From Planctomycetota bacterium (GTDB lineage: Bacteria > Planctomycetota > JAJSAM01): a stretch of 37,069 nucleotides of DNA. Location: NCBI GenBank assembly GCA_024274785.1, contig JAJSAM010000055.1, forward strand, positions 1-37,069, in the 5' to 3' direction. The notes below the pieces were generated by a model. It was not told the DNA's origin, did not search any database, and saw only the letters and a program-made list of their open reading frames with translations. Shown here piece after piece: positions 24,201 through 32,579 of this stretch (within the stretch, counting starts at the first letter, position 1; each line of letters starts with the position of its first letter). Position numbers and translations under genes: made by a program.

Positions 24201-25211
24201 CTACGTGATCATCAACATGACGATCGCGGCCAGGATGACCAGGAGGACGATGACGATGGCCATCTCCGGTGGAACCCGGGACTTGCGGGCGGTCGGTTTG
24301 ACGCCGTAGCGGGTGGACTGGATTCTCCGCAGGGTGGAGGGGTCGACGTGCGGTTGCTGGTCGGCGATGGCCACCTTGCCGGAGTGGATCTTCAGGAGGT
24401 CTTCGATCAGCCGGTCCATCGATTCCGGGCGATCCGTCCGCTTCTTGGCGAGCATCTTCTCGATCAGGTTGGAGAGCGGCTTCGGCAGGTCCGGGACGAG
24501 CGCGATGGGCGATTTCGGCGTCAGCTGGACATGCATCTTCATGATCTTGCTGCGGTTTTCGCCCTGAAACGGCGGCCGGCCGGTGACCATGCGGTAGAAG
24601 GTCGCGCCGAGCGAGTACATGTCCGTCTGCGCATCGAGTCGCTTGTCCAGGCACTGCTCCGGCGAAGCGTATGCGGCGGTACCAACGCGGCGTCCCTTTA
24701 CCAGGTAGCCTTTCAGGGAGCTGATGTCCTTCACGATCCCGAAGTCCGTCAGGCGTGCCCGCAGGTCCTGATGGAGCAGGATGTTCTCCGGCTTCACGTC
24801 CCGGTGGATCAGTCCCTTGGCATGAGCACACCGCAGCGCCTTCGCCACCTGCACCACGATCTCGATCGCCGTGAGGGGGGGAAGCTTCCCGCGTGCAGCG
24901 AGCAATTCGTCGAGCGGCGGTCCGTCCACGAACTCCATCAGGATGAAGTGGCGGCCGTTCTCCTCTCCCTGTCCGAGGACGGTGACGACGTTCTCGTGAT
25001 CAACGGCGCCGGTGGAGACCGCCTCGTCCTTGAACTCGCGCACCAGCGCGGGGTCGGTGGCTTTCTCGGGACGGAGCACCTTCAGGGCGAAACTACGTTC
25101 CAGGCGATCCCGGACTTCGTAGACGACGCCCATCCCTCCCTCACCGGCGATACGAAGGACCGTGTGGTTCACGAGGACGTCGCCGATTTCGGGTAGCGCC
25201 TTGCCGGTCAA
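24201..25211 (-). CDS. Tail-anchored Hanks-type serine/threonine protein kinase
   Basis: A 336-residue kinase with a complete catalytic set: glycine loop GEGGMGVV (23-30), K44 (FALKVL), HRDVKPEN (136-143, D138), DFG (156-158) and the activation segment with GTAAYASPEQ. After the kinase domain there is a short linker and one C-terminal membrane helix (about 317-335) with almost nothing beyond. The kinase faces the cytoplasm and has no extracellular sensor, unlike PASTA kinases. It probably relies on a partner for signal input. It lies in a leftward series with an RtcA-like gene, an S9 peptidase and a methyltransferase. The gene ends in TAG. Confidence 0.93.
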   Translation of the reverse strand: MTGKALPEIGDVLVNHTVLRIAGEGGMGVVYEVRDRLERSFALKVLRPEKATDPALVREFKDEAVSTGAVDHENVVTVLGQGEENGRHFILMEFVDGPPLDELLAARGKLPPLTAIEIVVQVAKALRCAHAKGLIHRDVKPENILLHQDLRARLTDFGIVKDISSLKGYLVKGRRVGTAAYASPEQCLDKRLDAQTDMYSLGATFYRMVTGRPPFQGENRSKIMKMHVQLTPKSPIALVPDLPKPLSNLIEKMLAKKRTDRPESMDRLIEDLLKIHSGKVAIADQQPHVDPSTLRRIQSTRYGVKPTARKSRVPPEMAIVIVLLVILAAIVMLMIT

Positions 25212-25326
25212 GTCTCCTCCATCTCCGGTGTCCCGACCGGGGACATCATACGATGCGCAGCCGGATCCAGCCTTTCACTTCTCAGCGTGGCGTGCCGCAA
25301 CCCGGATTCGGTCTGAGCGCGGCCCC

Positions 25327-26373
25327 TTACCGGGCGGGAGTGATCCGCACCTCGCCGGGGGCGCCTTCCGCTCCGGTGATCGTGATCCGCGCCGGGAGGA
25401 AGCGTTCGATCACGGCGGCGCAGTCGGTGATCTCCTGGCTGACCCGGGAGACGGTGAAGCGGGAGGGTTCGGTGGCGAAAGAGAGCGGCAGGAGGAGCTG
25501 GTCCGCTTCCCGGCCGGGGACTGCCGCTCCGGAGTCGAGCCACTCGAACAGACCGTTCACCGCATCCTGGCCGACTCGTTCCGCGGTGCGTTTTCCTCCA
25601 CCGAGAGAGGAGAATCCGACGCGGCGTTCGTTGTAGAGGAGCGCCTCGACGTGCAGGCAGCAGCCCGGGCTCTTCGACCTCCGCTCCACCACATCGACCC
25701 GCACCGCGACGCCCGCCCGGCGCAGGCCGCGGCGGGCTTCCCTGGCGAGGACTTCCGTGTACTCCTCCTTGAGTTTCGAAGTGTACACGCGGCCGCGGAT
25801 CGAGCGGAGGTTGTCCCGGACCTTCTGGTCGAGGGGTTTGAAGCGTGCGCCTCCGGGGATCAGCGCCAGAATGGCCCCTCCGCCGGCGGGCGGGAACCCG
25901 GTCTTCTCCACCTTCACGGTCACCGGCGGGCCGAGGCGCCGAATGGCCGGCATCCAGTTCGTCTCGATCGAATCTGAGGTCGGTTGTCCGTGGGTATGCG
26001 TCGAGCCGACAATTCCGATCCTGCTTGGCCCCTCGGCGAGCATGAGCGGCAGCGCGGCCGTCAGGAGCACCGGGGTTACCGCTCCGGATTGAGGCACCGA
26101 CAGCTTGATCTAGCCGGCCTGGAGCGGGCCCGGTTCGAAGTACAGCTCGCTCGAGCCGATCTTCGCTCCGGCAGCCTTGCCCACGCAGGCGATGCCCGCG
26201 GCCTGGATCGCGGCGAGATGCTGGCTCTGAATACCCGGATTCCTGGCCTTGGTTCGGATGTTCACCAGGTGGACGGCCGTGCCGGTTGCCGCCGAGAGGG
26301 CAACCGCGGTGCGCAGGGCCTGGCCTCCGGCACGAAACCGGGAACAGTCGATGGGGATGGCCTTCCGGCTCAC
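25327..26373 (-). pseudogene. RNA 3'-phosphate cyclase (RtcA)-like gene interrupted by one in-frame TAG
   Basis: One reading frame of 348 codons matches the length and layout of RtcA, which converts RNA 3'-phosphate to 2',3'-cyclic phosphate. It starts at a GTG overlapping the preceding stop (GTGA). The N-terminal part (AGGQALRTAVALSAATG, NPGIQSQHLAA, GSSELYFEPG) and C-terminal part (SGAVTPVLLTAALPLML, GFPPAGGG, DQLLLPLSFA, ERFLPARI) are in the same frame, but codon 88 is TAG (26110-26112). Active-site positions also depart from the family: the usual Glu near residue 14 is Arg, and the catalytic-His position aligns with E314. It may be a decaying gene, a non-cyclase paralogue with a nonsense change, or a sequencing error. 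Both halves remain free of other stops. Confidence 0.75.
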
Positions 26374-27101
26374 TTGCCCCGGCGCTCTCTCGGCGTGGAG
26401 ATCGAGGTGTAAGAAACCGCGACGCCGCCGCCCATGCCGAGGGCGCTGCCGTAGCCTTCCTTCCGGTACTTCTCGTACTGCTGTTCGGAGAGGAGGTTCT
26501 TCACCTTTTCGTCCGCGCTCCGGCGGGCCTCCATCATCTTCTGGACATCGAGCCGGCCGGCGAGCGTACCCGTCTCCGGGTCGATCTTGAAGATGTCCTT
26601 GAGCTCCGTCTGCATCTCCTGCCGGATCCGCTTCAACTCGGACTCCTGGTAGGAGTCGAGCGCCAGTTCTTCGCGGAGCTTCAACCACTTCTCCTCTTCG
26701 GAGAGCCCGGCGAGCGGTGCTCCCCTGACCGAGCCGAACGCCACGAAGGGAGCTCCGCCCATCCGGATTTGCCCGGACCGGGACGAGGGGGCGCCGGAGC
26801 CGCCCTGACCGACCATTCCCGGGCCGGTCCGGGGGCCTTGGGATGGCATCCCGGCTTCGGACTCCTCCAGCACGTTCACCCGCGTGAGGAGATCGGAGTT
26901 CGCCAGTTCCATCTCTTCGAGACGGAGTTCGAGGGCGGCGACGGTGTCGCCAAGCCTGGAGAGGCGGGCGTCACCGGCTGCGGGGGCGGAGGGTGTGGCC
27001 GGTCCGGCTGGGTTGGACTTCAGGGTCAGGGAGACCGCCGCACCGGCCGCCGCGCCGGCGAAGATCGCCAGGAGAAGCACGGGAAGGACGCTTCGGTTCA
27101 T
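26370..27101 (-). CDS. Membrane-anchored coiled-coil envelope protein, unknown
   Basis: A 243-residue protein not matched to a named family. An N-terminal hydrophobic segment (about 4-25) is a signal anchor or signal peptide. A leucine-zipper-like coiled coil follows (RLSRLGDTVAALELRLEEME), then a low-complexity Gly/Pro/Ser linker. The helical C-terminal domain contains an LALDSYQESELKRIRQEM stretch and ends near LLSEQQYEKYRKEG. That helical hairpin weakly resembles Spy/CpxP-like LTxxQ proteins. The start is set at MNRSVL with GGAG upstream; the long open frame beyond it is antisense to another gene. Its stop overlaps the RtcA-like start by four bases. Confidence 0.7.
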   Translation of the reverse strand: MNRSVLPVLLLAIFAGAAAGAAVSLTLKSNPAGPATPSAPAAGDARLSRLGDTVAALELRLEEMELANSDLLTRVNVLEESEAGMPSQGPRTGPGMVGQGGSGAPSSRSGQIRMGGAPFVAFGSVRGAPLAGLSEEEKWLKLREELALDSYQESELKRIRQEMQTELKDIFKIDPETGTLAGRLDVQKMMEARRSADEKVKNLLSEQQYEKYRKEGYGSALGMGGGVAVSYTSISTPRERRGK

Positions 27102-27287
27102 GACTTCGCTCCGAGGACTGGCCAGACGAAAGCAACCTCCTGGCGATCTGCCGCCGGCGGAGCCGGTCGACTGCATGGGCCGGTGAGGCGCGGCACCGAG
27201 ATTGGACGGCACAATTATACCGACCCTGCGGCTCGTATGGACCGGCGAAAGCTCACGGCCTATAGTATGCGGAGGAGGGTCGCCCAA

Positions 27288-27860
27288 ATGAGCAGGCACA
27301 GACATCGCCAGCAGCGTGACTACCGTGACGACCGGGATGGTGAGGGGCAGCGACCGCTGCCACGGCGGAAGTCCGGCAATCAGAGCCTCTACATTGCGCT
27401 TGGCGCCGCGGGGGCGGTCGGGTTGATCGTGATGCTGATCATCACCGGCAGTTCGTCGGGGGAGGAGGACACGAGGGAAGCACTGTTGACGCTCCAGTCC
27501 TTCTTCCGGGTCTGCCTCGAGAACCGTGAGGCGGACGGAGCCGGGATGCTCGTGGCCCGGGAGATCCTCCGGGACCAGAATCCCCGCGACACCAAGGTGT
27601 GGTCGACCCTTCCACCGGAACGGCGCGCGGAGCTCGAGTCCCAGGCCTTCCGCTGGATTCGGGCGAGGATCATCCAGGATCTTCAGCTCACGGACATGGC
27701 GCAGGTCGACACCCTGCTGCGTGGCTCCGAGGCGGTGCTCTTCGGCGGCGACAACCGGGTCGACTTCCAATGGAAGGTCGGCGCGGACCGCTGGAACGTG
27801 AAGCTGATCCACGTGGGTGACAAGTGGCTCATCGAGCGATTTGATCGGCGCGACGGCTGA
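27288..27860 (+). CDS. Single-pass membrane protein, unknown
   Basis: A 190-residue protein. The N-terminal 35 residues are very basic and His/Arg-rich. One membrane helix follows (about 39-58, YIALGAAGAVGLIVMLIITG), then a soluble domain of about 130 residues ending in a strand-rich WNVKLIHVGDKWLIERFD. That last part looks like an NTF2/DUF4878-like cone strand pair. The start is the ATG eight bases after GGAGGAGGG; a possible ATG at 27237 lacks a site. It is divergent from the coiled-coil protein. Its stop overlaps a possible CTG start of the next gene. Confidence 0.7.
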   Translation: MSRHRHRQQRDYRDDRDGEGQRPLPRRKSGNQSLYIALGAAGAVGLIVMLIITGSSSGEEDTREALLTLQSFFRVCLENREADGAGMLVAREILRDQNPRDTKVWSTLPPERRAELESQAFRWIRARIIQDLQLTDMAQVDTLLRGSEAVLFGGDNRVDFQWKVGADRWNVKLIHVGDKWLIERFDRRDG

Positions 27861-27919
27861 GCGGCCTGCGTCGACAGTTCCGGAAGTTCTTCGACGGCGT
27901 ACACCTCGACGTCGCCGTC

Positions 27920-28573
27920 GTGCTGCTCTGGGTGACGGTTTCGCTCCTCGTCCTCGAGTATTTCACCATCCGCCCGATCTTCATCGAGCGGAGCGTCTGG
28001 CCCATTTCACTGCCGGAACTGACGCGCTGGAGCATCTTCTGCTTCTTCCTGTGGTTCGTGGGACCGGCGCTGCTCTGCTTCACCCTCTTCCGCGTCAGGC
28101 TTCGCGATATCGGGCTCAGCGTCAAGGGGATCCACCGCCACCTGCCGCTCTACTTCCTCCTCTACCTCTGCGTGCTTCCCCTGGTCTGGCTCGCCTCGCG
28201 CAATCCGGAGTTTCTGCGCACCTACCCCTTCGCCGATTCCGCCCGCGACGGCCTGCCGGCCCTGATCAAGTGGGAGCTGATCTATGGCCTGCAGTTCTTC
28301 TCGCTGGAGTTTTTCTTCCGGGGCTTCGTGATTTTTATCCTGGCGAAGCGGTGGGGGATGAGCGCCGTCCTCGTCATGGTCGTGCCGTACTGCATGATCC
28401 ACTTCCACAAGCCCCTGCCGGAGGCCATCGGGGCAATCGGTGCGGGGTTGATCCTCGGTATTCTGGCGCTGAAGACCCGCTCGATCTTCGGCGGAATCCT
28501 CATCCACTGGGCGGTGGCGATCACCATGGATGTGATGGCGATCCTGGGCAGCGGTGGTTTCCGGGGGGAGTGA
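27920..28573 (+). CDS. CPBP-family intramembrane metalloprotease (CAAX protease/Abi type)
   Basis: A polytopic protein with six or more membrane segments and the CPBP motifs SLEFFFRGF (E130, R134), HFHKPLPEA and a C-terminal HWAVAI. Family members are intramembrane glutamate/histidine proteases or peptide-maturation enzymes. The specific role here is unknown. The 5' end is uncertain: the GTG at 27920 has no ribosome site. The same frame is open back to a CTG at 27857 overlapping the previous stop (CTGA), and the extra 21 residues look like a normal basic N-terminus. A coupled non-AUG start is therefore possible. Confidence 0.85.
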   Translation: MLLWVTVSLLVLEYFTIRPIFIERSVWPISLPELTRWSIFCFFLWFVGPALLCFTLFRVRLRDIGLSVKGIHRHLPLYFLLYLCVLPLVWLASRNPEFLRTYPFADSARDGLPALIKWELIYGLQFFSLEFFFRGFVIFILAKRWGMSAVLVMVVPYCMIHFHKPLPEAIGAIGAGLILGILALKTRSIFGGILIHWAVAITMDVMAILGSGGFRGE

Positions 28574-28640
28574 AGCGGTGAAGCGGGGCCCATACCCTGC
28601 AAAAGTTAGCACCCGGGGAGGGTTCGAATAGGATCCGGGG

Positions 28641-30050
28641 ATGAGCTCACCACGCGTACGATTCGCCCCCAGTCCCACGGGCGTCCTGCATGTCGGCGGC
28701 GCCCGCACCGCCCTGTTCAACTACCTCTTCGCCCGGCACGAGGGCGGCACGCTCGTACTCCGGATCGAGGACACCGACCGTGAGCGATCCACACCGGAGG
28801 CCGTGCAGATCATCCTCGACGGGCTCGACTGGCTCGGCCTTCCGGCTGACGAGGGACCGTTCTTCCAGAGTGAGCGGACGGAGCTCTATCTCGCCGGAAT
28901 CGATCAGCTTCTGAAGGGAGGGAAGGCCTATCGCTGCGCCTGTACTCCGGAGGAATTGAACGCGAAGCGGGAGCAGGCGCGGGCCGGGAAGCGGACGTAT
29001 CGCTACGACCGGACCTGTCGCGACAAGGACGTTCCGGCTGACGTGCCGCACACGATTCGCGCGAAGTTTCCGATCGACGGGAAGACAGCGATCCACGACA
29101 TCCTGCGCGGCGGCATCGTGGTGGACAACACCGAGCTCGACGACATCATCATCGCCCGCACCGACGGCAGCCCGACCTACAACTTCACCGTGGTCATCGA
29201 CGATGCGGACATGGGCATCACGCATGTTCTGCGCGGTGACGATCACCTCAGTAACACCCCGAAGCAGGTCGTGCTTTACGATCTGCTCGGCAAGCCGGTG
29301 CCGCAGTTCGCGCACTTCCCGCTGATCCTCGGACCGGACGGGAGCAAGCTTTCCAAGCGTCATGGAGCGGTGTCGGTGCTCGAGTATCGGGATCTCGGCT
29401 ACCTGCCGGAGGCGATGGTCAGTTCCCTCGCCCGCCTGGGCTGGTCCCACGGCGACCAGGAGGAGTTCACCATGGACGAGCTCACGGAGCACTTCGAACT
29501 CTCCCGGGTGAACAAGACCGCCGGGGTCTTCGATATCGAGAAGATCACTCACTACAACGCACGGTTCATCCAGCGGGCGGAGATGGTGCGGCTGATCGAG
29601 GCCCTTTCCCCGTTCATCCGCGCCCGGGGGTTCGATCCCGAGGTGCCGTGGCTCGCCACCGCCCTTCAGGCGCTGCGGGACCGCAGCCGCACCCTGGTCG
29701 AGACTGTCGATTGGCTCGAGCCCTTCTACGCCGAGGAGATCGAGTTCGATCCGAAGGCGAAGAAGAAGAACCTGAAGCCGGCGAAGGTCGAGCCGTTGCC
29801 GTCGCTCGCCGATGTGCTCGAGAAGGTGGAGAATTTCACCTCGGCCTCGCTCGAACAGGCCACCGAGGGCTGGCTCGCGGAGAACGACCTTCTGCTGAAG
29901 AAGGTGGGGCAGCCGATCCGGGTGGCCATCACCGGGCGAGCGGTCAGCCCGCCCCTCTATGACACCATGGAGATCCTCGGGAAGGAGAAGGTCCTGGCCC
30001 GCCTGCGGGCGGCTCCGGAGATCGCCGGAAGCAGCGCGGAAAATCCTTGA
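28641..30050 (+). CDS. gltX: Glutamyl-tRNA synthetase
   Basis: A 469-residue class I synthetase. The HIGH-type motif is HVGG (17-20) after RFAPSPTG. The KMSKS-type motif is SKLSKRHG (about 235-242). The Glu-specific segments RIEDTDRERS and VLRGDDHLSNTPKQV are present, followed by the helical anticodon-binding domain. The two tRNA genes that follow are its cognate tRNA-Glu and tRNA-Gln. In bacteria without GlnRS, GltX may charge both and GatCAB converts Glu-tRNA-Gln. Whether that applies here cannot be read from the window. Confidence 0.97.
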   Translation: MSSPRVRFAPSPTGVLHVGGARTALFNYLFARHEGGTLVLRIEDTDRERSTPEAVQIILDGLDWLGLPADEGPFFQSERTELYLAGIDQLLKGGKAYRCACTPEELNAKREQARAGKRTYRYDRTCRDKDVPADVPHTIRAKFPIDGKTAIHDILRGGIVVDNTELDDIIIARTDGSPTYNFTVVIDDADMGITHVLRGDDHLSNTPKQVVLYDLLGKPVPQFAHFPLILGPDGSKLSKRHGAVSVLEYRDLGYLPEAMVSSLARLGWSHGDQEEFTMDELTEHFELSRVNKTAGVFDIEKITHYNARFIQRAEMVRLIEALSPFIRARGFDPEVPWLATALQALRDRSRTLVETVDWLEPFYAEEIEFDPKAKKKNLKPAKVEPLPSLADVLEKVENFTSASLEQATEGWLAENDLLLKKVGQPIRVAITGRAVSPPLYDTMEILGKEKVLARLRAAPEIAGSSAENP

Positions 30051-30135
30051 GTTGGCGTTTTCGGTGAGTAGGATTTCCCCTCGCCTGCGGCGGAAGCCCT
30101 GAACCTTTCCGCAACAGGTCAAAGCAGCAAGCTAC

Positions 30136-30211
30136 TGAGGTGTAGTTCAATTGGTAGAACGCCTGGCTCTGGACCAGGAGGTTCCAGGTTCAAGTCCTGG
30201 CACCTCAGCCA
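30136..30211 (+). tRNA. tRNA-Gln (anticodon CUG)
   Basis: Complete cloverleaf: acceptor TGAGGTG/CACCTCA, anticodon stem CCTGG/CCAGG around CTCTGGA (anticodon CTG), T arm CCAGG-TTCAAGT-CCTGG, discriminator G and an encoded CCA. Confidence 0.95.
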
Positions 30212-30222
30212 CCGATAACTGT

Positions 30223-30299
30223 GGCCCATTCGTCTAATCGGTTCAGGATACGGCCCTCTCAAGGCCGAGATACGGGTTCGAGTCCCGTATGGGCTACCA
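30223..30299 (+). tRNA. tRNA-Glu (anticodon CUC)
   Basis: Complete cloverleaf: acceptor GGCCCAT/ATGGGCT (first pair G-U), anticodon stem CGGCC/GGCCG around CTCTCAA (anticodon CTC), T arm ACGGG-TTCGAGT-CCCGT, discriminator A and an encoded CCA. It lies 11 bases after tRNA-Gln, so they are surely co-transcribed. The gene content beyond it is island-like. Confidence 0.96.
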
Positions 30300-30331
30300 G
30301 ACTTTCCGGAGCGAACCTGCTCCGAGGAGAT

Positions 30332-30361
30332 CGGGCCCGCCGGCACAAGCTGGCGGGCCCG
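30332..30361 (+). terminator. GC-rich hairpin after the tRNA pair
   Basis: CGGGCCCGCCGGC and GCTGGCGGGCCCG pair with one mismatch around ACAA, 33 bases after tRNA-Glu. It has no T run. It is probably the end of the tRNA transcript. Confidence 0.55.
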
Positions 30362-30574
30362 GCCTGTATCCCGCCTACCGTCGAGGACTTGCCCGGCGAT
30401 CAGAGCCCCGGGCGGCCGACCCCATCCGTGACCCGCGCGCCCCGATTCGCCCCGTATCCGGGCCGGAATCCGCCCCTCTTGCCTCTCTTTCTCCGAATAC
30501 GCGTGACCAGGGGCACCTCGTCACGGACTCGAGAGGCGTTGTCCTGTAAGGACTTATGGCGACCGATTTCGGGA

Positions 30575-30601
30575 GAGTTCGAGACCCGTCTGGAGTAGCA
30601 G
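30575..30601 (+). repeat. Degenerate copy of the tRNA-Glu 3' end (possible att remnant)
   Basis: The stretch starting GAGTTCGAGACCCGTCTGG matches the 3' part of tRNA-Glu (30274-30300) at 21 of 27 positions by hand alignment. Displaced tRNA 3' ends often mark integrated elements. The identity is low for a recent att site. Confidence 0.25.
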
Positions 30602-30798
30602 GCGTTCGGCCTCGAACCGGTCCGCGATCGAAAAAAAGGTCGGGGCGAGTCCGCCAAGCTCTTGTCCATTGCGATGTTGCGGCTCGGTTGGCGTGTCAGG
30701 CCCGGTGTTGCCCGCTTCTCTTCCCTCGGCGATACTGCCTGCACCGGCAGACGTCGGATTCGGCTCGTCGCCAGGCAGAACGGGAGGGGACGCGCAGC

Positions 30799-31746
30799 AT
30801 GAGTGGCCTCACAGGTGTGCTCGCGATCACGGACGACGGATGGTTCGAGTTCCTACGTGATCAGCCTCTTCGCGAAGAGGTGAACTTCTGGAAGCCGTCG
30901 GCCCGGCGCGGCATGAACGTCGACGCCTTCACCCCGTTCCTGTTCAAGCTCAAGGCGCCCCACAACGCCATCTGCGGCTTCGGCTACTTCGCCCGGTTCG
31001 CGAGGCTCCCTCCCTGGTTGGCCTGGGAGGCCTTCGGACCGGGCAACGGTAGTGCGTCCTACGAAGAGATGCAGGACCGAGTCCGGACCATCCGCCTTCG
31101 AATTGGCTACAAACCCCCGCCTGGCCCCGACGAGATCGGATGCGCTCTCATCGCCGAGCCGGTCTTCTTCCCGGAGGAGCGGTGGGTCCGACAGCCCTCC
31201 GACTGGCCGGTCCGCACCCAGACCGAGAAGCGGTACGATCTTGCGGTCGGCGAGGGAGCCCGCGTCTGGCAGGAGTGCCTGGCCGTCGCGGATGAACTCG
31301 CGAAGGCGTCACCGGCGGTGGGCGAGGGAACGCCGCGATACGGAGACCCGAGGTCGGTGCGGCCCCGGCTCGGACAAGGGATCTTCCGCATCGCGACGAC
31401 GGAGGCATACGAGCGCGCTTGCGCCTTGACGGGGGAGCACTCGCTCCCCGCTCTCGAGGCGGCGCACATCAAGCCCTACAGTCGTGGCGGACCGCACGCC
31501 GTCGAGAACGGGCTCCTGCTCAGGGCCGACCTCCACCGCCTCTACGATCGCGGCTATCTGACCATCGTCCCCGAGGACGAGGGAGCGGCCCGGGTGTTGG
31601 TCAGCGATCGGCTGCGAGACGACTTCCGCAACGGGAAGACCTACTACCCACTTCGCGACGCCCGTCTCCGGATGCCGCGCCAGCGGACGAACTGGCCCTC
31701 TTCCGAGCTGCTCCGGTGGCACGAGGAGCACGTGTTCGTCGCCTGA
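30799..31746 (+). CDS. HNH endonuclease (HNH_2-type, putative restriction nuclease)
   Basis: A 315-residue protein with a C-terminal HNH module: CALTG (the second half of the fold is cysteine-poor), AAHIKPYSRGGPHAVENGLLL and DLHRLYDRGYL, followed by the family-typical VSDRLRDDFRNGKTYYPLR. The N-terminal 200 residues may recognise DNA. Such stand-alone HNH proteins occur in islands and are often annotated as restriction nucleases without a methylase; none is present here. The start at MSGLTG follows a GGAGGGG stretch. The open frame extends farther upstream but reads as non-coding. Confidence 0.85.
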   Translation: MSGLTGVLAITDDGWFEFLRDQPLREEVNFWKPSARRGMNVDAFTPFLFKLKAPHNAICGFGYFARFARLPPWLAWEAFGPGNGSASYEEMQDRVRTIRLRIGYKPPPGPDEIGCALIAEPVFFPEERWVRQPSDWPVRTQTEKRYDLAVGEGARVWQECLAVADELAKASPAVGEGTPRYGDPRSVRPRLGQGIFRIATTEAYERACALTGEHSLPALEAAHIKPYSRGGPHAVENGLLLRADLHRLYDRGYLTIVPEDEGAARVLVSDRLRDDFRNGKTYYPLRDARLRMPRQRTNWPSSELLRWHEEHVFVA

Positions 31747-31755
31747 CTCGACGCC

Positions 31756-32427
31756 CTACGCTCCGCGGACATCCGGGAAGACGTGCACCACGTAGGGGGA
31801 GAGCCGGTGCCGGCCGAGCCCGAGGAAGGTGTCCAGCAGCTTCAGCGCCCCTTTCCACTCATCCTCCGTCGACGGTCCCCGGACATCCTCGGCGCCGACG
31901 AAGCAGACGTGGACCAACCAGGCGGGGAGGCCGTTCAACTCGCGGAGAAGGTACAGGTGGGCGAGCCGGTTCGTGTACTGGTAGAAGGTCCCCGTCCAGG
32001 GATGCTCGGTCCGAGCATTCAGGAACCGCCGCGTCTCCTCGAGGCTTCGGGTGATGCGATCCAGGGAGGCCGCGCCGGCCCCCGACGGAGACGTGACGAT
32101 TTCGGGGATGTGTGCCTTGGCCTCGACGAGAAGAAGGTCGCCCCGTTCGGTTCTGGCAAGCCCGTCCTACACCGGACCGCCCGACGGCCAGAACTCCCGC
32201 CGCGGGCGGCGATCGAGATCCACTCCGAGGAGATCGAGGAACTCGTCGTCCCTGTACTCCGCGTACGAGTCGTCGCGCACGGGCGACAGCCAGGTCACCT
32301 GGCCTGGGCCCTCGAGGCCGAGATGGGCCGCGATCGGGACATTCAGCCGGTCGGGGTCGTCGTTGACGAGGCGCTGCAGCCACTTCTGGCTGCCCGCCTC
32401 CGCCGGTCCCTGGATCTTCCGCGCCAT
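31756..32427 (-). pseudogene. PD-(D/E)XK nuclease-like gene interrupted by one in-frame TAG
   Basis: A frame of 223 sense positions starts at MARKIQG and ends FPDVRGA, with a single TAG at codon 87 (32167-32169). Directly after the stop comes DGLARTERGDLLLVEAKAH, a classic nuclease core in which D88 and E102-x-K104 would be the metal and catalytic residues. The downstream part (FYQYTNRLAHLYLLRELNG) continues without another stop. The codon before the aspartate is expected to be Trp (TGG to TAG is one transition), judging by the aromatic-Asp pattern I recall in this group. The two halves appear as separate short open frames. It is probably a recent nonsense mutation or a base error. It converges on the HNH gene. 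Confidence 0.65.
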
Positions 32428-32579
32428 GATGGGTGTACCTCTCCTCCCCGCGACGTCCAGCAGCGGGATGAAGGATGGGACCTCGTCCGTATCCTGTCCA
32501 TCCTGAAGTCACGTCTGTCGCGCGGACGATTGGAGCAGACGAGAGGTCCTGCGTGGTTCGCAGGCAGGAGGAGGCGGGC

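Larger units (their letters stand above)
30300..30798. other. Gene-free stretch downstream of tRNA-Glu
   Basis: About 500 bases hold the tRNA terminator hairpin, a short GTCCT-GTA-AGGAC inverted repeat (30540-30552), a tRNA-like 27-base fragment and an A7 run near 30630. Open frames on both strands have no credible start or family features. It may be the left border of the following island. Confidence 0.6.

Noticed and set aside
30119..30346. Reverse-strand open frame across the tRNA genes
   Set aside because: Its peptide is the familiar antisense translation of tRNA genes (NLEPPGPEPGVLPIELH type), not a gene.
30400..30744. Reverse-strand 114-codon open frame in the gap after the tRNAs
   Set aside because: Arg/Pro/Ser-rich translation without a ribosome site or family features.
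26110..32169. Reassignment of TAG to an amino acid such as pyrrolysine
   Set aside because: Many intact genes here end in TAG exactly at the family's normal C-terminus (iscS, hscB, the kinase, the S9 peptidase, had), so TAG is a working stop.
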